Assembly (NCBI RefSeq): GCF_002056795.1
Contig: NZ_CP020104.1
Span: forward strand, 5,403,501-5,467,500
Direction of reading: 5' to 3'
Length of the DNA stretch: 64,000 nt
From: Spirosoma aerolatum
Lineage (GTDB): Bacteria; Bacteroidota; Bacteroidia; Cytophagales; Spirosomataceae
Part shown: positions 32,531-41,425 of the stretch, one piece after another
Numbering within the stretch: the stretch's first letter is position 1
How the letters are laid out: each line of letters starts with the position of its first letter
Translations under genes and position numbers: made by a program
The notes under the pieces: model-generated
The model's database searches: none
The model's input: the letters and a program-made list of their open reading frames with translations, nothing else
What the model was told of the DNA's origin: nothing

Positions 32531-33835
32531 CTATTCTGTAGCCGCTTCGGCTGATACCTGAAGTGTTTTTTGAGCTATTTCGGCAGCAAATTGCTTATAG
32601 TAACCTTTTTCCAGCCGTTCGCCTACTACAGAAAATGCATTCAACGTATACGCTACATCGTCAAGTGAATGTGAGGCCGTCGGGATGATGCGCAGCATAA
32701 TGGTTCCCTTCGGCACAACCGGGTACACGACAATGGAACAGAACACGCCCATATTCTCGCGTAAGTCTTTCGTCAGAGCTGCCACTTCTGGTACTCCCCC
32801 TTCAAGGTTATGCAGGAATACAGGGGTTACGGGTGATTGCGTATCGCCAATATCGAAGCCCCGTTCGCGTAAACCGCTTTGCAGTGCCCGAACGTTTTCC
32901 CACAGCTTATCGCGGAATTCCGACGAGTTGCGAATCATCTCCAGGCGCTTCATGCCTCCTACCACGTAAGGCATCGGAAGTGCCTTTGCGTAGGTTTGCG
33001 ACCGCATATTGTACTTGAGGTACATGATGATGTCGTGGTCGGCAGCGATAAAGGCCCCAATAGCCGCCATCGATTTGGCAAACGTCGAAAAGTACAAATC
33101 GATACCATCCTGACAACCCAGCATTTCGCCTACACCAGCGCCTGTTTTGCCCATCGTACCAAATCCATGCGCATCGTCGACCAGTAATTTAAATTCATAC
33201 TTCTCTTTCAGCGCAACGATCTTATCCAGGCTTCCTACTTTGCCCGACATACCAAATACGCCTTCCGTAATAACCAGAATACCTCCACCTTTTTCGGCGG
33301 CTTTTTTGGTAGCCCGTTGCAGGTTTTTGTCCAGGCTTTCGATATCGTTGTGGTTGAACTTATAGTACTCACCCATCTTGGCCTTATGCAGCCGAATCCC
33401 ATCGATCAGACAGGCGTGACATTCGGCATCATATACGATGACATCGCGGTGATCAACGACGGCTTCGATAGCCGACATAACGCCCTGGTAGCCATAGTTC
33501 AGCAGAAACGCGTCTTCTTTACCGACAAACTGAGCCAGTTCCTTCTCAAATTGCTCATGAAGGTCGCTATTTCCCGACATCATACGAGCCCCCATTGGGT
33601 AAGCCAGTCCCCACTGCTTCGACGCTTCAGCATCGGCTTTCCGAATCTCAGGGTGATTGGCTAAACCCAGGTAATTGTTCAGGCTCCAGTTCAACACCTC
33701 CTTGCCCCGGAAACGCATGTGAGGACCAAGCTCTCCTTCCAGTTTAGGGAATGCGAAATAGTGGTGGCCATTAAAATCCCTTGCCGGTGAACCGATCGGC
33801 CCTAAGTTGTTACGCAGTTTCTCAAATAAATCCAC
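32531..33835 (-). CDS. Serine-palmitoyltransferase-like PLP aminoacyl transferase (AONS family)
   Basis: 434 residues of the alpha-oxoamine synthase fold. NWSLNNYLGLANHPE near 49-63, LDGIRLHKAK-type His region (CLIDGIRLHKAK), VDDAHGFGTMG and the PLP lysine Lys254 in TFAKSMAAIG. Family enzymes join an amino acid to an acyl thioester with loss of CO2: serine palmitoyltransferase, AONS (BioF) or Kbl. Bacteroidota make sphingolipids, and the length and start MDLFEKL match Spt-type members best, so sphingolipid synthesis is the preferred reading. A bioF role cannot be excluded. It has a clear promoter at 33887-33916. Confidence 0.85.
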   Translation of the reverse strand: MDLFEKLRNNLGPIGSPARDFNGHHYFAFPKLEGELGPHMRFRGKEVLNWSLNNYLGLANHPEIRKADAEASKQWGLAYPMGARMMSGNSDLHEQFEKELAQFVGKEDAFLLNYGYQGVMSAIEAVVDHRDVIVYDAECHACLIDGIRLHKAKMGEYYKFNHNDIESLDKNLQRATKKAAEKGGGILVITEGVFGMSGKVGSLDKIVALKEKYEFKLLVDDAHGFGTMGKTGAGVGEMLGCQDGIDLYFSTFAKSMAAIGAFIAADHDIIMYLKYNMRSQTYAKALPMPYVVGGMKRLEMIRNSSEFRDKLWENVRALQSGLRERGFDIGDTQSPVTPVFLHNLEGGVPEVAALTKDLRENMGVFCSIVVYPVVPKGTIMLRIIPTASHSLDDVAYTLNAFSVVGERLEKGYYKQFAAEIAQKTLQVSAEAATE

Positions 33836-33886
33836 TTTTTATTGGTGTTTATCAGGCTACAGCCTCGTTTTTTTATACGGTAAGTG

Positions 33887-33916
33887 CAAAAATACGGTTA
33901 TCTTTTGGTAGCGCAA
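33887..33916 (-). promoter_or_regulatory. Promoter of the serine-palmitoyltransferase-like gene
   Basis: On the minus strand TTG (33916-33914), 19 bases, TATTTTTG (33894-33887), an exact match to TTG-N19-TAnnTTTG. The leader to the ATG at 33835 is about 45 bases. Confidence 0.6.
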
Positions 33917-34013
33917 ACGGAAGTCATAAAATTCAATTCCGTATTATTGCTATGAAGTAGTCATTCAGCGTCCTGTATTGTCATGAATAGTGGCGGTCAA
34001 TGAATGACAACCT

Positions 34014-35531
34014 ATGCCAATGAATGATCAAAGCCCAATGACCATAAAAAAAATTCTTGTTGCCAATCGGGGTGAAATTGCCCTGCGGATTATGCGTACT
34101 GCCCGCGAAATGGGCATCAAAACCGTTGCAATCTACTCAGAAGCCGATCGTAATGCCCTGCATGTCCGCTATGCCGACGAAGCCGTTTGCGTTGGTCCGC
34201 CCCCTTCCACTGAATCGTACCTCCGCGCCGATGTGATCATTGACGTTTGCCAAAAACTTCAGGTTGATGCCATCCATCCTGGATATGGTTTCCTGTCGGA
34301 GAATGCCAATTTCGCCCGGCAGGTTCGTGAGGCTGGCCTGATTTTTATTGGCCCGTCGCCCGAAAGTATTGAAGTTATGGGAAGTAAACTGGCGGCCAAA
34401 GCTGCCGTGGCCAGTTACAACATTCCTATGGTACCAGGCACGCCATCGGCAATTACGGATCGTACTGAAGCCAAAGTTATTTCAGCCAAAATTGGGTATC
34501 CGATTCTGATCAAGGCCAGTGCGGGTGGTGGTGGCAAAGGGATGCGTGTCGTGGAGCAGGAAGCGGATTTCGATGAGCAGATGGACCGCGCGGTCAGTGA
34601 AGCGCAGTCGGCGTTTGGCGATGGGTCGGTGTTCATTGAAAAGTACGTTACCTCGCCCCGACACGTCGAAATTCAGGTGCTGGGCGATCAGCACGGCAAC
34701 ATTATTCACCTGTTTGAACGCGAATGTTCGGTGCAACGTCGCCATCAGAAAGTGGTCGAAGAAGCGCCATCGGCTATTTTGACGCCCGAAATCCGGGAAG
34801 CTATGGGCCGGGCGGCCGTGGATGTAGCCCGAGCCTGTGGCTACTATGGAGCGGGTACCGTCGAGTTCATCGTCAACGACAACCTCGACTTTTATTTTCT
34901 GGAAATGAATACCCGCCTTCAGGTTGAACACCCGGTTACGGAACAAATCACGGGTGTGGATCTGGTGAAGCAAATGATTTACATTGCTGAAGGGAAACCG
35001 TTGACGATCAAACAGGAAGATTTACAGATCAAGGGTCACGCTGTCGAAGTGCGCGTCTATGCCGAAGACCCAGCCAACAACTTCCTGCCCGACGTTGGTA
35101 CGCTCAACACCTACGTGCGTCCACAGGGCAATGGCGTACGTGTCGACGATGGTTTCGAACAGGGCATGGCCATTCCGATCTATTACGACCCGATGATTGC
35201 CAAACTGATTACGTATGGCGATTCACGCGAAGAAGCCATCCAGAAAATGATCCGGGCGATTGATGAATATACCATTTCGGGAGTACAAACGACCTTACCA
35301 TTCTGTCGTTTTGTGATGGAACATGAAGCCTTCCGGTCAGGTCAGTTCGACACTGGGTTTGTAAGCCGCTATTTCACTCCCGATAAACTCAGCCCAGCGC
35401 CCGACACACACGAACGCGAATTAGCGGCCGTGCTGAGTGCCTGGCTCCTGGAAACGGCCAAGCCCAAACAGCATGGTGTTACCGTTGCGACAACCCAACA
35501 AAGCAAATGGAAAACCAATCGGTTAGGGTAG
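34014..35531 (+). CDS. accC: Biotin carboxylase subunit of an acyl-CoA carboxylase
   Basis: ATP-dependent carboxylation of biotin on a carrier protein, first half of acetyl- or propionyl-CoA carboxylase. 505 residues; ATGs at 34014, 34020 and 34038 are all possible, the last giving the usual MTIKKILVANRGEIALRI start. ATP-grasp motifs GGGGKGMRVV, ECSVQRRHQKVVEEAP and NTRLQVEHPVTE are present. It is about 50 residues longer than enterobacterial AccC, as in many acyl-CoA carboxylases. No biotin carrier (accB) or carboxyltransferase is adjacent. Confidence 0.9.
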   Translation: MPMNDQSPMTIKKILVANRGEIALRIMRTAREMGIKTVAIYSEADRNALHVRYADEAVCVGPPPSTESYLRADVIIDVCQKLQVDAIHPGYGFLSENANFARQVREAGLIFIGPSPESIEVMGSKLAAKAAVASYNIPMVPGTPSAITDRTEAKVISAKIGYPILIKASAGGGGKGMRVVEQEADFDEQMDRAVSEAQSAFGDGSVFIEKYVTSPRHVEIQVLGDQHGNIIHLFERECSVQRRHQKVVEEAPSAILTPEIREAMGRAAVDVARACGYYGAGTVEFIVNDNLDFYFLEMNTRLQVEHPVTEQITGVDLVKQMIYIAEGKPLTIKQEDLQIKGHAVEVRVYAEDPANNFLPDVGTLNTYVRPQGNGVRVDDGFEQGMAIPIYYDPMIAKLITYGDSREEAIQKMIRAIDEYTISGVQTTLPFCRFVMEHEAFRSGQFDTGFVSRYFTPDKLSPAPDTHERELAAVLSAWLLETAKPKQHGVTVATTQQSKWKTNRLG

Positions 35532-35544
35532 TGGCAATATGTTA

Positions 35545-36657
35545 TTAAAAACCCATTCTGACTTCCTGCCGCTCGCCCGAAACGGTCTGCTCATCGAGAT
35601 TGAAAATATCCGCCAGAGTCATGGGCTGACTGGTCCGGTAGTCCATACTCAGGTGTTCGAGCAGTCGGTTGGCTTTGGCAGGAGCCAGCTTTCCAAACGC
35701 ATAATCGACCATCAGGCGGCCTTTACGGAGGAGGGCTTTATCCAGAAGGTGCTTGCTGGCATTAAACGTTGCAATGACCTGAATATGCATACAGTCGGCA
35801 AGCAACCCATCGGTCAGGTTCAGGATGTTGGACACGCTGTTGGTATCGCCACCGGCCTCGCGCGATTGCAGAATCCGTTCGGCATCTTCAATGATTAACA
35901 CCGAATCTTTATTGTCCAGCAAAAACGGAATAATTTCGGGGGAGGTCAGGTAGTTGGTCATGTAAGGAGGCAAAATGAGCATATCCTTTTTAACCAGCGA
36001 ACTCAGGTATTTGATATAGGTTGTTTTGCCCGTTCCAGGCTCGCCATGCAGTAAAATCAGCCCTTTACTTTTGGGTTGCGCCAACAAGGCCACCAGCCGC
36101 TCATGCACCGCAGGGAAATCGTCGTTATAATGAAGCTCCAGGTCGATTTCGGGCGGCAGAATTTCGACACGCTCGGTATGCAGTCCACCCAGTCCACTTT
36201 GAATGAGGTAGATGTGCGTCTGGTTATCTTCATGAACGTATCTGTGCTCCTGAAATCCATCCAGTAAGCTTTTAGCAGATGTTTCGTCGCGAAAGTACCC
36301 ATATAACCGAATGAACCGCTCCCCGACAAACTCTGCCTTCAGCACCAACCCCTCATCATGCTGATAAATTCGCTCTATAACATGCCATCCTTTATCAGTA
36401 ACACGCGTTGAGTGATTGATTAACACAAATCCCCGACTATCGAGCAACTGCTGAGCCGAGGGCTTAAAATCATCGTTGAAATGAAGGTAATTGGGATAGC
36501 TACCAAATGCCTGGACAAAATGAGGGGCCAACGGAAACTCTCGATCGAGGTCGCTGGGGATGTATAAATTCTGAATACTGGATTGATTAGGCATACGACT
36601 GCTGGCCGACAAATAGCGCAACATATCGTTCCTTAAAATCTCTTCGTTGGCTTCCAA
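35545..36657 (-). CDS. AAA-family ATPase of unknown function
   Basis: 370 residues. An N-terminal domain of about 185 residues with no named fold precedes a AAA core: Walker A GEPGTGKTT (205-213), Walker B VLIIEDAER (253-261) and an arginine-finger-like region LLRKGRL near 315. Proteins with this layout in Bacteroidota are annotated only as AAA ATPases. No partner gene is evident; it converges on accC by 13 bases and its own upstream holds no clear promoter. Role unknown. Confidence 0.75.
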   Translation of the reverse strand: MEANEEILRNDMLRYLSASSRMPNQSSIQNLYIPSDLDREFPLAPHFVQAFGSYPNYLHFNDDFKPSAQQLLDSRGFVLINHSTRVTDKGWHVIERIYQHDEGLVLKAEFVGERFIRLYGYFRDETSAKSLLDGFQEHRYVHEDNQTHIYLIQSGLGGLHTERVEILPPEIDLELHYNDDFPAVHERLVALLAQPKSKGLILLHGEPGTGKTTYIKYLSSLVKKDMLILPPYMTNYLTSPEIIPFLLDNKDSVLIIEDAERILQSREAGGDTNSVSNILNLTDGLLADCMHIQVIATFNASKHLLDKALLRKGRLMVDYAFGKLAPAKANRLLEHLSMDYRTSQPMTLADIFNLDEQTVSGERQEVRMGF

Positions 36658-36726
36658 TCGGTCGTTATGTTACGTTTCTAAAGTACCAATGTACTATTTT
36701 TTTAATAGACTCACGCGGTCTTTTAA

Positions 36727-37644
36727 TCAATAGGTAATGGAAAGTATGTTGGGGGCAAACCGGAGCATAATCTCATGCACGCTCTTCTGATCGTACTGCA
36801 TGGCGTTAGGGCTTTCGGGGGTTTGTGAATTGAAAATATACCCTAACCGAATGGATTTGCTCAATTGATATTCGGCAATCGCCTGCACATAATTGGTCGA
36901 GATATAGCCCGGGCTATTTTGCCGGTAGGAGAGGCCAAAGCCAAATTGTTCCTGAAACCAGGCTCGCATATTGATGTCGAATCCCATCGGCCGATCCGCT
37001 ATTTTCGACAGCAGAACCGATGGAATCAGGACTGTATTCTCGCCCACTTCGAAGGGTATACCTACCTGTAGCATAATAGGCTGAACCCCTTTAAATGAAT
37101 ATCGGCCCGTAATATCCTTTATCTGTCCGCTCAACTCAGGCGCTGAAATACCCGCAAAAAATCGATCAGAGCGATAATAGACACCAACCCCCAGGCTACT
37201 TACGGCCCGGTTGATACTTGTTGCGCTGGTTACGTCGTAGAGCGGCACTACACTTACTCCGCCCTGAACGCCTATGGATAGTTTTGCCAGTGCAGGAAGA
37301 TTAAATCGATACGCTACACTTCCGTAAAAACCCGTTGGCGTAAAAACCCCCATATTGTCTTTTAACGCCTGAAAACCTAACCCGACCCGACCATGCGCAA
37401 TGGCTCCATCGGCCGAAACACTTTGCGTAACGGGCGCATACCGAACACTGATCCATTTCCGCCGGAGAAAGGCCGTCAGATGAAACGATTCGCGACTTCC
37501 TGCATACGCCGGATTAATGCTGAGTGGGTTCAGGAGGTATTGTGAATACAACACTTCCTTCTGGCCATATGCCTGCTGACTGGTAATCAACAAACTAATG
37601 ACCCCTAAAAAGAACAAGACTAGTACAGACGTAAAAACACGCAT
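36727..37644 (-). CDS. PorP/SprF family type IX secretion membrane protein (second copy)
   Basis: 305 residues from the ATG at 37644, with a signal peptide to about ITSQQAYGQ. The conserved LYSQYLLNPLSINPAYAGSRE near the mature N-terminus is the PorP/SprF signature, then a barrel of about 14 strands. SprF-like proteins are needed for surface export of large adhesins with the gliding-motility C-terminal domain. It is last in the locus adhesin, PorP/SprF, OmpA-type protein, this gene, separated from the OmpA gene by an imperfect inverted repeat. Confidence 0.88.
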   Translation of the reverse strand: MRVFTSVLVLFFLGVISLLITSQQAYGQKEVLYSQYLLNPLSINPAYAGSRESFHLTAFLRRKWISVRYAPVTQSVSADGAIAHGRVGLGFQALKDNMGVFTPTGFYGSVAYRFNLPALAKLSIGVQGGVSVVPLYDVTSATSINRAVSSLGVGVYYRSDRFFAGISAPELSGQIKDITGRYSFKGVQPIMLQVGIPFEVGENTVLIPSVLLSKIADRPMGFDINMRAWFQEQFGFGLSYRQNSPGYISTNYVQAIAEYQLSKSIRLGYIFNSQTPESPNAMQYDQKSVHEIMLRFAPNILSITY

Positions 37645-37718
37645 AGAGCTGCTGGTAAAGTGGCCCAAATTGCAAGGTTTTGCCTGAAAAACCTACTTAA
37701 AATTAGTGCATAGCGAAA

Positions 37719-37787
37719 CACAGAGCCGACAGGGCGCTTCACAGTAGAGCGTAGTTTTTCTCTGTAAAGTGCCCTATCGGCTCCGTG
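37719..37787. repeat. Imperfect inverted repeat between OmpA-type and second PorP/SprF genes
   Basis: Arms 37719-37744 and 37762-37787 pair over 26 bases with about four mismatches (CACRGAGCCGA..AGGGC core). The spacer of 37645-37804 holds nothing else seen. Confidence 0.65.
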
Positions 37788-37804
37788 CTATTCAGTTGTA
37801 CACG

Positions 37805-40183
37805 CTAAAACTTCAGAATCTTGATTTCTGTCCGGCGGTTTTGCTGATGATCCTCTTCAGGACAGTTTACACCATCTTTACATTTATTCAATAGCTGGCT
37901 TTCACCATACCCTTTGGCGGTCATTCGCTTAGCGGCAATCCCTTTCGACTTGATGTATGAAACGGCTGCTTTCGCCCGATTGCCCGATAACGTAGCGTTA
38001 TACTTGGCCGATGCGCGGCTGTCGGTATGCGAGCGCATTTCAATACTCATGGTCGGATATTTTTTCATCAACGCAACTACTTTATCCAACTCAACAGCGG
38101 CATCGGGCCGGATTGCGGATTTATTCAGATCGTAATAAATATTGTCAATCTTAATGATATCGCCCTTCTTGAACATAGCGATGTCGGTCGATCCAACCCC
38201 CTCTTTGGTAATCCGGCTACCCGTTGTCCCCATGTTGTCTTTCATGGCTTCGATGGCATAATCGCAGCCGGGTTTTACAGAAAATTCATAGCTACCATCG
38301 GGGCCGGTAGTGGTTTCCTGAGAGGTTCCGTCGCATTCATTCACCAACACTACTTTTACCCCCTCGATAGGCTGTTTATCGGTTTGGGTCGTAATACGCC
38401 CACGCAGCGTCGTCATGGCCAGGGCTGGCTTTTCTTCCACCTTCGGTTTTGAGAGCGGAATTTCAAGCCGCGAAGGCTGGTCGTCGGACATATCTTTCGT
38501 TGAAAAACCGATTTGATTATCCAAATATCCTTCCCGGGTAGCCAGGAATTTAAAGTCGCTATCAACATTCAGGCAGACACGCACCAGGCCTTCGGCATCC
38601 GTTTTAAGCTGTTTTTGGCCATTGCTGGCTGGATTATCCAATGCAACCGATGTATTGGCCAGCGGCTGTTTGGTTTCTGCATCAACAATGCTGACGGTGA
38701 GTTCGCGACAGGGGTATAGCGAACCTTCACGGGTAAACCGATACAGGTCGTCATCAGCTCCGCCATTTTTGCGGTTACTGCTGAAATAACCACTCATTCG
38801 GTCACCATCGGTGACAATCCCAAAATCATCCTTCGACGAGTTTAGAGGCTCACCCAGGTTTCGTGACAGCAAAGCCTGTTGCCCATCGGGCGAAAGCTGA
38901 GCGTAGAACATATCCAGATCGCCCAGACCAGGCCGTCCATCGGAAGAGAAGTAGATATTCCCTTTTTCATCGACAAAGGGGAACAGTTCATTTCCTTTCG
39001 TATTCACTTCTTTACCCAGGTTGACGGGCTCACCCCATTTACCGTTCGTCCATTTCGACACATATATATCAGTTCCCCCGAATCCGCCAGGTCGGTCAGA
39101 TGCGAAATAAAGAAGCTGATCATCTTTGGATAGCGCCGGATGCCCGGTCGAGTATTCGTCATTGTTGAACGGTAGTTCTTCTGCTTTACTCCAGATCCCA
39201 CTCGTTTGCGTAGCCGTGTATAACTTTAGCTTATTAATCCCGTCGCTACTTTTCCGGTATTTACCACCGTTGTAGTTATTTCGGGTAAAGATCACCCGCG
39301 AGCCATCTTTGGTAAACGTAGCTGGGCCCTCATGATACTTGGTATTTAAAGTCCGGCTAAACTGGTCTGATTCGCTAATAGGCTGATCTTCATAGCCCTG
39401 ACTGATGTTAGTACCACCATAGAACCCAACCGTTCGGGAGTCGTTGGCAGTCGGAGCCGTAAAATCATCACTACCGAGAGGCCGGACTAATTGAGTACGA
39501 ATACGTTTGCTTGCCGATGTACCACCGCCTAAGCTTGCTGCCTTTGAGCCACGAATCGTCTTCAGATCGGGCAGATAATACAAGTCCAGAAAGGGTGTAT
39601 TGTTCCATTTGAACACACGTTTAACACCACTGCTACCATTCCCCGTCGACACAAAAACCAACCCATCTTTATACATCATGGGGCTGAATTCGGCCTGTCG
39701 GGTATTCATACTCAGGAATTCAACCTTATAACTCCCGGCATTACGCGTTAAAGCACTTACATCCTGATACAACTTCGAAAATCCCTGACCACGTTTATCG
39801 CTCGTCTGGGTAGCCCCGTATTTATCATATGCCTCCTGGGCTTCACGGTATTTACCGTTGCTGGCCAACGTCTGGGCGTAGTATAAGTAACATTTCGTGT
39901 AGTCTGTTGGCAGTGCACCCTGACCGATAAGGTCGCGATATACGCGCTCGGCATTGGGCATATCACGCGTTTGCTGATAGCTGTAGCCTAATTTAGCACG
40001 GGCCGCCAATCGATCAGTCTCTGGAAGTGTAGCCGGATTCTTCAGCGCCTGTTCATATAGTTCAATAGCTTTGTTATAGGCTAACTGATCAAACTGGCGG
40101 TCGGCCTGTTTTACTAACGACTGAGCCAGAGCCGGTCTTACCATGACCCAGGCAAGTACGATAATAGAGAAAATATGCTTCAT
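37805..40183 (-). CDS. OmpA-family envelope protein with TPR, PD40 and CarboxypepD-like domains (PorE-like)
   Basis: 792 residues. Signal peptide (1-20), TPR repeats (about 22-135), a WD40-like PD40 propeller (about 150-490; DGLVFVSTG, KDQLLYFASDRPGGFGGTDIYVS, GNIYFSSDGRPG), one or two carboxypeptidase-regulatory/CNA-like domains (about 505-660) and a C-terminal OmpA domain (about 670-792) with the peptidoglycan motif SHTDSRASAKYNATLSGNRA. PorE-like proteins with this order tie the type IX machinery to the cell wall. Between two PorP/SprF genes and below the adhesin gene, it is very likely part of the same export or anchoring system. Confidence 0.88.
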   Translation of the reverse strand: MKHIFSIIVLAWVMVRPALAQSLVKQADRQFDQLAYNKAIELYEQALKNPATLPETDRLAARAKLGYSYQQTRDMPNAERVYRDLIGQGALPTDYTKCYLYYAQTLASNGKYREAQEAYDKYGATQTSDKRGQGFSKLYQDVSALTRNAGSYKVEFLSMNTRQAEFSPMMYKDGLVFVSTGNGSSGVKRVFKWNNTPFLDLYYLPDLKTIRGSKAASLGGGTSASKRIRTQLVRPLGSDDFTAPTANDSRTVGFYGGTNISQGYEDQPISESDQFSRTLNTKYHEGPATFTKDGSRVIFTRNNYNGGKYRKSSDGINKLKLYTATQTSGIWSKAEELPFNNDEYSTGHPALSKDDQLLYFASDRPGGFGGTDIYVSKWTNGKWGEPVNLGKEVNTKGNELFPFVDEKGNIYFSSDGRPGLGDLDMFYAQLSPDGQQALLSRNLGEPLNSSKDDFGIVTDGDRMSGYFSSNRKNGGADDDLYRFTREGSLYPCRELTVSIVDAETKQPLANTSVALDNPASNGQKQLKTDAEGLVRVCLNVDSDFKFLATREGYLDNQIGFSTKDMSDDQPSRLEIPLSKPKVEEKPALAMTTLRGRITTQTDKQPIEGVKVVLVNECDGTSQETTTGPDGSYEFSVKPGCDYAIEAMKDNMGTTGSRITKEGVGSTDIAMFKKGDIIKIDNIYYDLNKSAIRPDAAVELDKVVALMKKYPTMSIEMRSHTDSRASAKYNATLSGNRAKAAVSYIKSKGIAAKRMTAKGYGESQLLNKCKDGVNCPEEDHQQNRRTEIKILKF

Positions 40184-40442
40184 ACACTATAAAAGTTGGA
40201 AAACTTCAGTAGCAAAAAAGAAAGGGTACACTCTACCGGAATCCAGAAGAATATACCCTTTCCTAAGCAAAATCTACGCCGAAAATGAATACGAGAATGG
40301 CAGAATGAGTGAAAGAATGAAAAACCATCCAGTACGTTTACAGCCTTTCCCAAACGCAAACGCGTGCACAAGTGACGGAGCGAAAAACCTGTCTCAGCAG
40401 TTCACTCTTTCACTTATGCACGCGTTCTTACTTACTCCCTCT
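40184..40442. other. Spacer with nested inverted repeats between OmpA-type and PorP/SprF genes
   Basis: GAAAGGGTA (40220-40228) pairs with TACCCTTTC (40254-40262). Further on 40305-40321 pairs with 40401-40417 (17 bases, two mismatches), and inside that ACGCGTGCA faces TGCACGCGT. No gene was seen. A Ser/Lys-poor AT-rich stretch follows the first hairpin. Confidence 0.55.
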
Positions 40443-41420
40443 TTAGAAATATCTCGGCGTCAGGATACGGTTCTTGCCAAATCCAAACTCATAGCGAATC
40501 ATGATCTCGTGCGAACTCGGCGCTACACTCTGCAACCCGTTCATCGTCCGATCATACGCATACCCGAACCGGAACTGATCCGTCAACTGCACCTCCAGCA
40601 TCCCTACCACCGCATCCGTCGTGTAGGTCGACCAGGTCGAAAACTGATTCCGACGAATCGAGGCTCCGATCGCAATCCGGTCCGCAAACCAGAAGTTGAT
40701 GTTCCCATCAAAACCCAGAGGGGCCCCTTCCGCATACTTCACCAGCATCGACGGCTTCATCTTCACCACCGGGCTGAGGCCTACCACAAAACCAGCCGCC
40801 AGATACGCATGACGAGCCTGCACCGACCGGTAATCCCCCACATTGTACTCGCTCAACCGGTTCTTGATCAGCCGGGGAACCGATAAGCCCACATACGCCT
40901 TGTCGTTGCTCAGGTAAATCCCCGTCCCGAAGTTGGGCAGTATCTTGGAGATATTGCTGGCAAAGGCCGGATCGATCTGGTTATCCGGAGATGTCCGTAC
41001 CTCCATCAGGTTGGCCTGGTAACTGGAGGCCCCAGCCTGTAGACCCAGCGCCAGGGTACTCTTGCGGCCCACTTTGATGCGAAACGCATAGGAGGCAAAC
41101 GCACCCGCTTCCTGAATCACCCCGGCCTTATCCCCGTACAACTGTAGACCCACTCCGACTCGCTCCTGATTCAGCGGCATGTCCGCCGTGAAAGTCGCCG
41201 TTTGGGGAGCCCCTTCGACGCCTGTCCACTGGTTGCGGTACAGCGCCGACATACTCAGTACATCCCGGCTACCGGCATAGGCCGGATTCAAAGCCATCAT
41301 GTTGAACATGTACTGAGAGAACATCTTGTCCTGCTGAGCCCGCACGGGGCGGCTGCTGATGCCCAGCATCAGCAGCACAACTCCCGCGGCCCATAGTTTA
41401 GTTGCAAACTGGTTTGCCAT
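40443..41420 (-). CDS. PorP/SprF family type IX secretion membrane protein (partner of the adhesin)
   Basis: 325 residues; signal peptide then the PorP/SprF signature MFSQYMFNMMALNPAYAGSRD and a barrel. The ATG lies five bases past the stop of the giant adhesin gene, so the two are translated from one transcript and SprB/SprF-like partnership is strongly suggested. The gene is GC-richer than most of its neighbours and shows little resemblance in DNA to the second copy (36727-37644), so the two are old paralogues. It exports or anchors the adhesin at the cell surface. Confidence 0.9.
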   Translation of the reverse strand: MANQFATKLWAAGVVLLMLGISSRPVRAQQDKMFSQYMFNMMALNPAYAGSRDVLSMSALYRNQWTGVEGAPQTATFTADMPLNQERVGVGLQLYGDKAGVIQEAGAFASYAFRIKVGRKSTLALGLQAGASSYQANLMEVRTSPDNQIDPAFASNISKILPNFGTGIYLSNDKAYVGLSVPRLIKNRLSEYNVGDYRSVQARHAYLAAGFVVGLSPVVKMKPSMLVKYAEGAPLGFDGNINFWFADRIAIGASIRRNQFSTWSTYTTDAVVGMLEVQLTDQFRFGYAYDRTMNGLQSVAPSSHEIMIRYEFGFGKNRILTPRYF

Positions 41421-41425
41421 CCGAA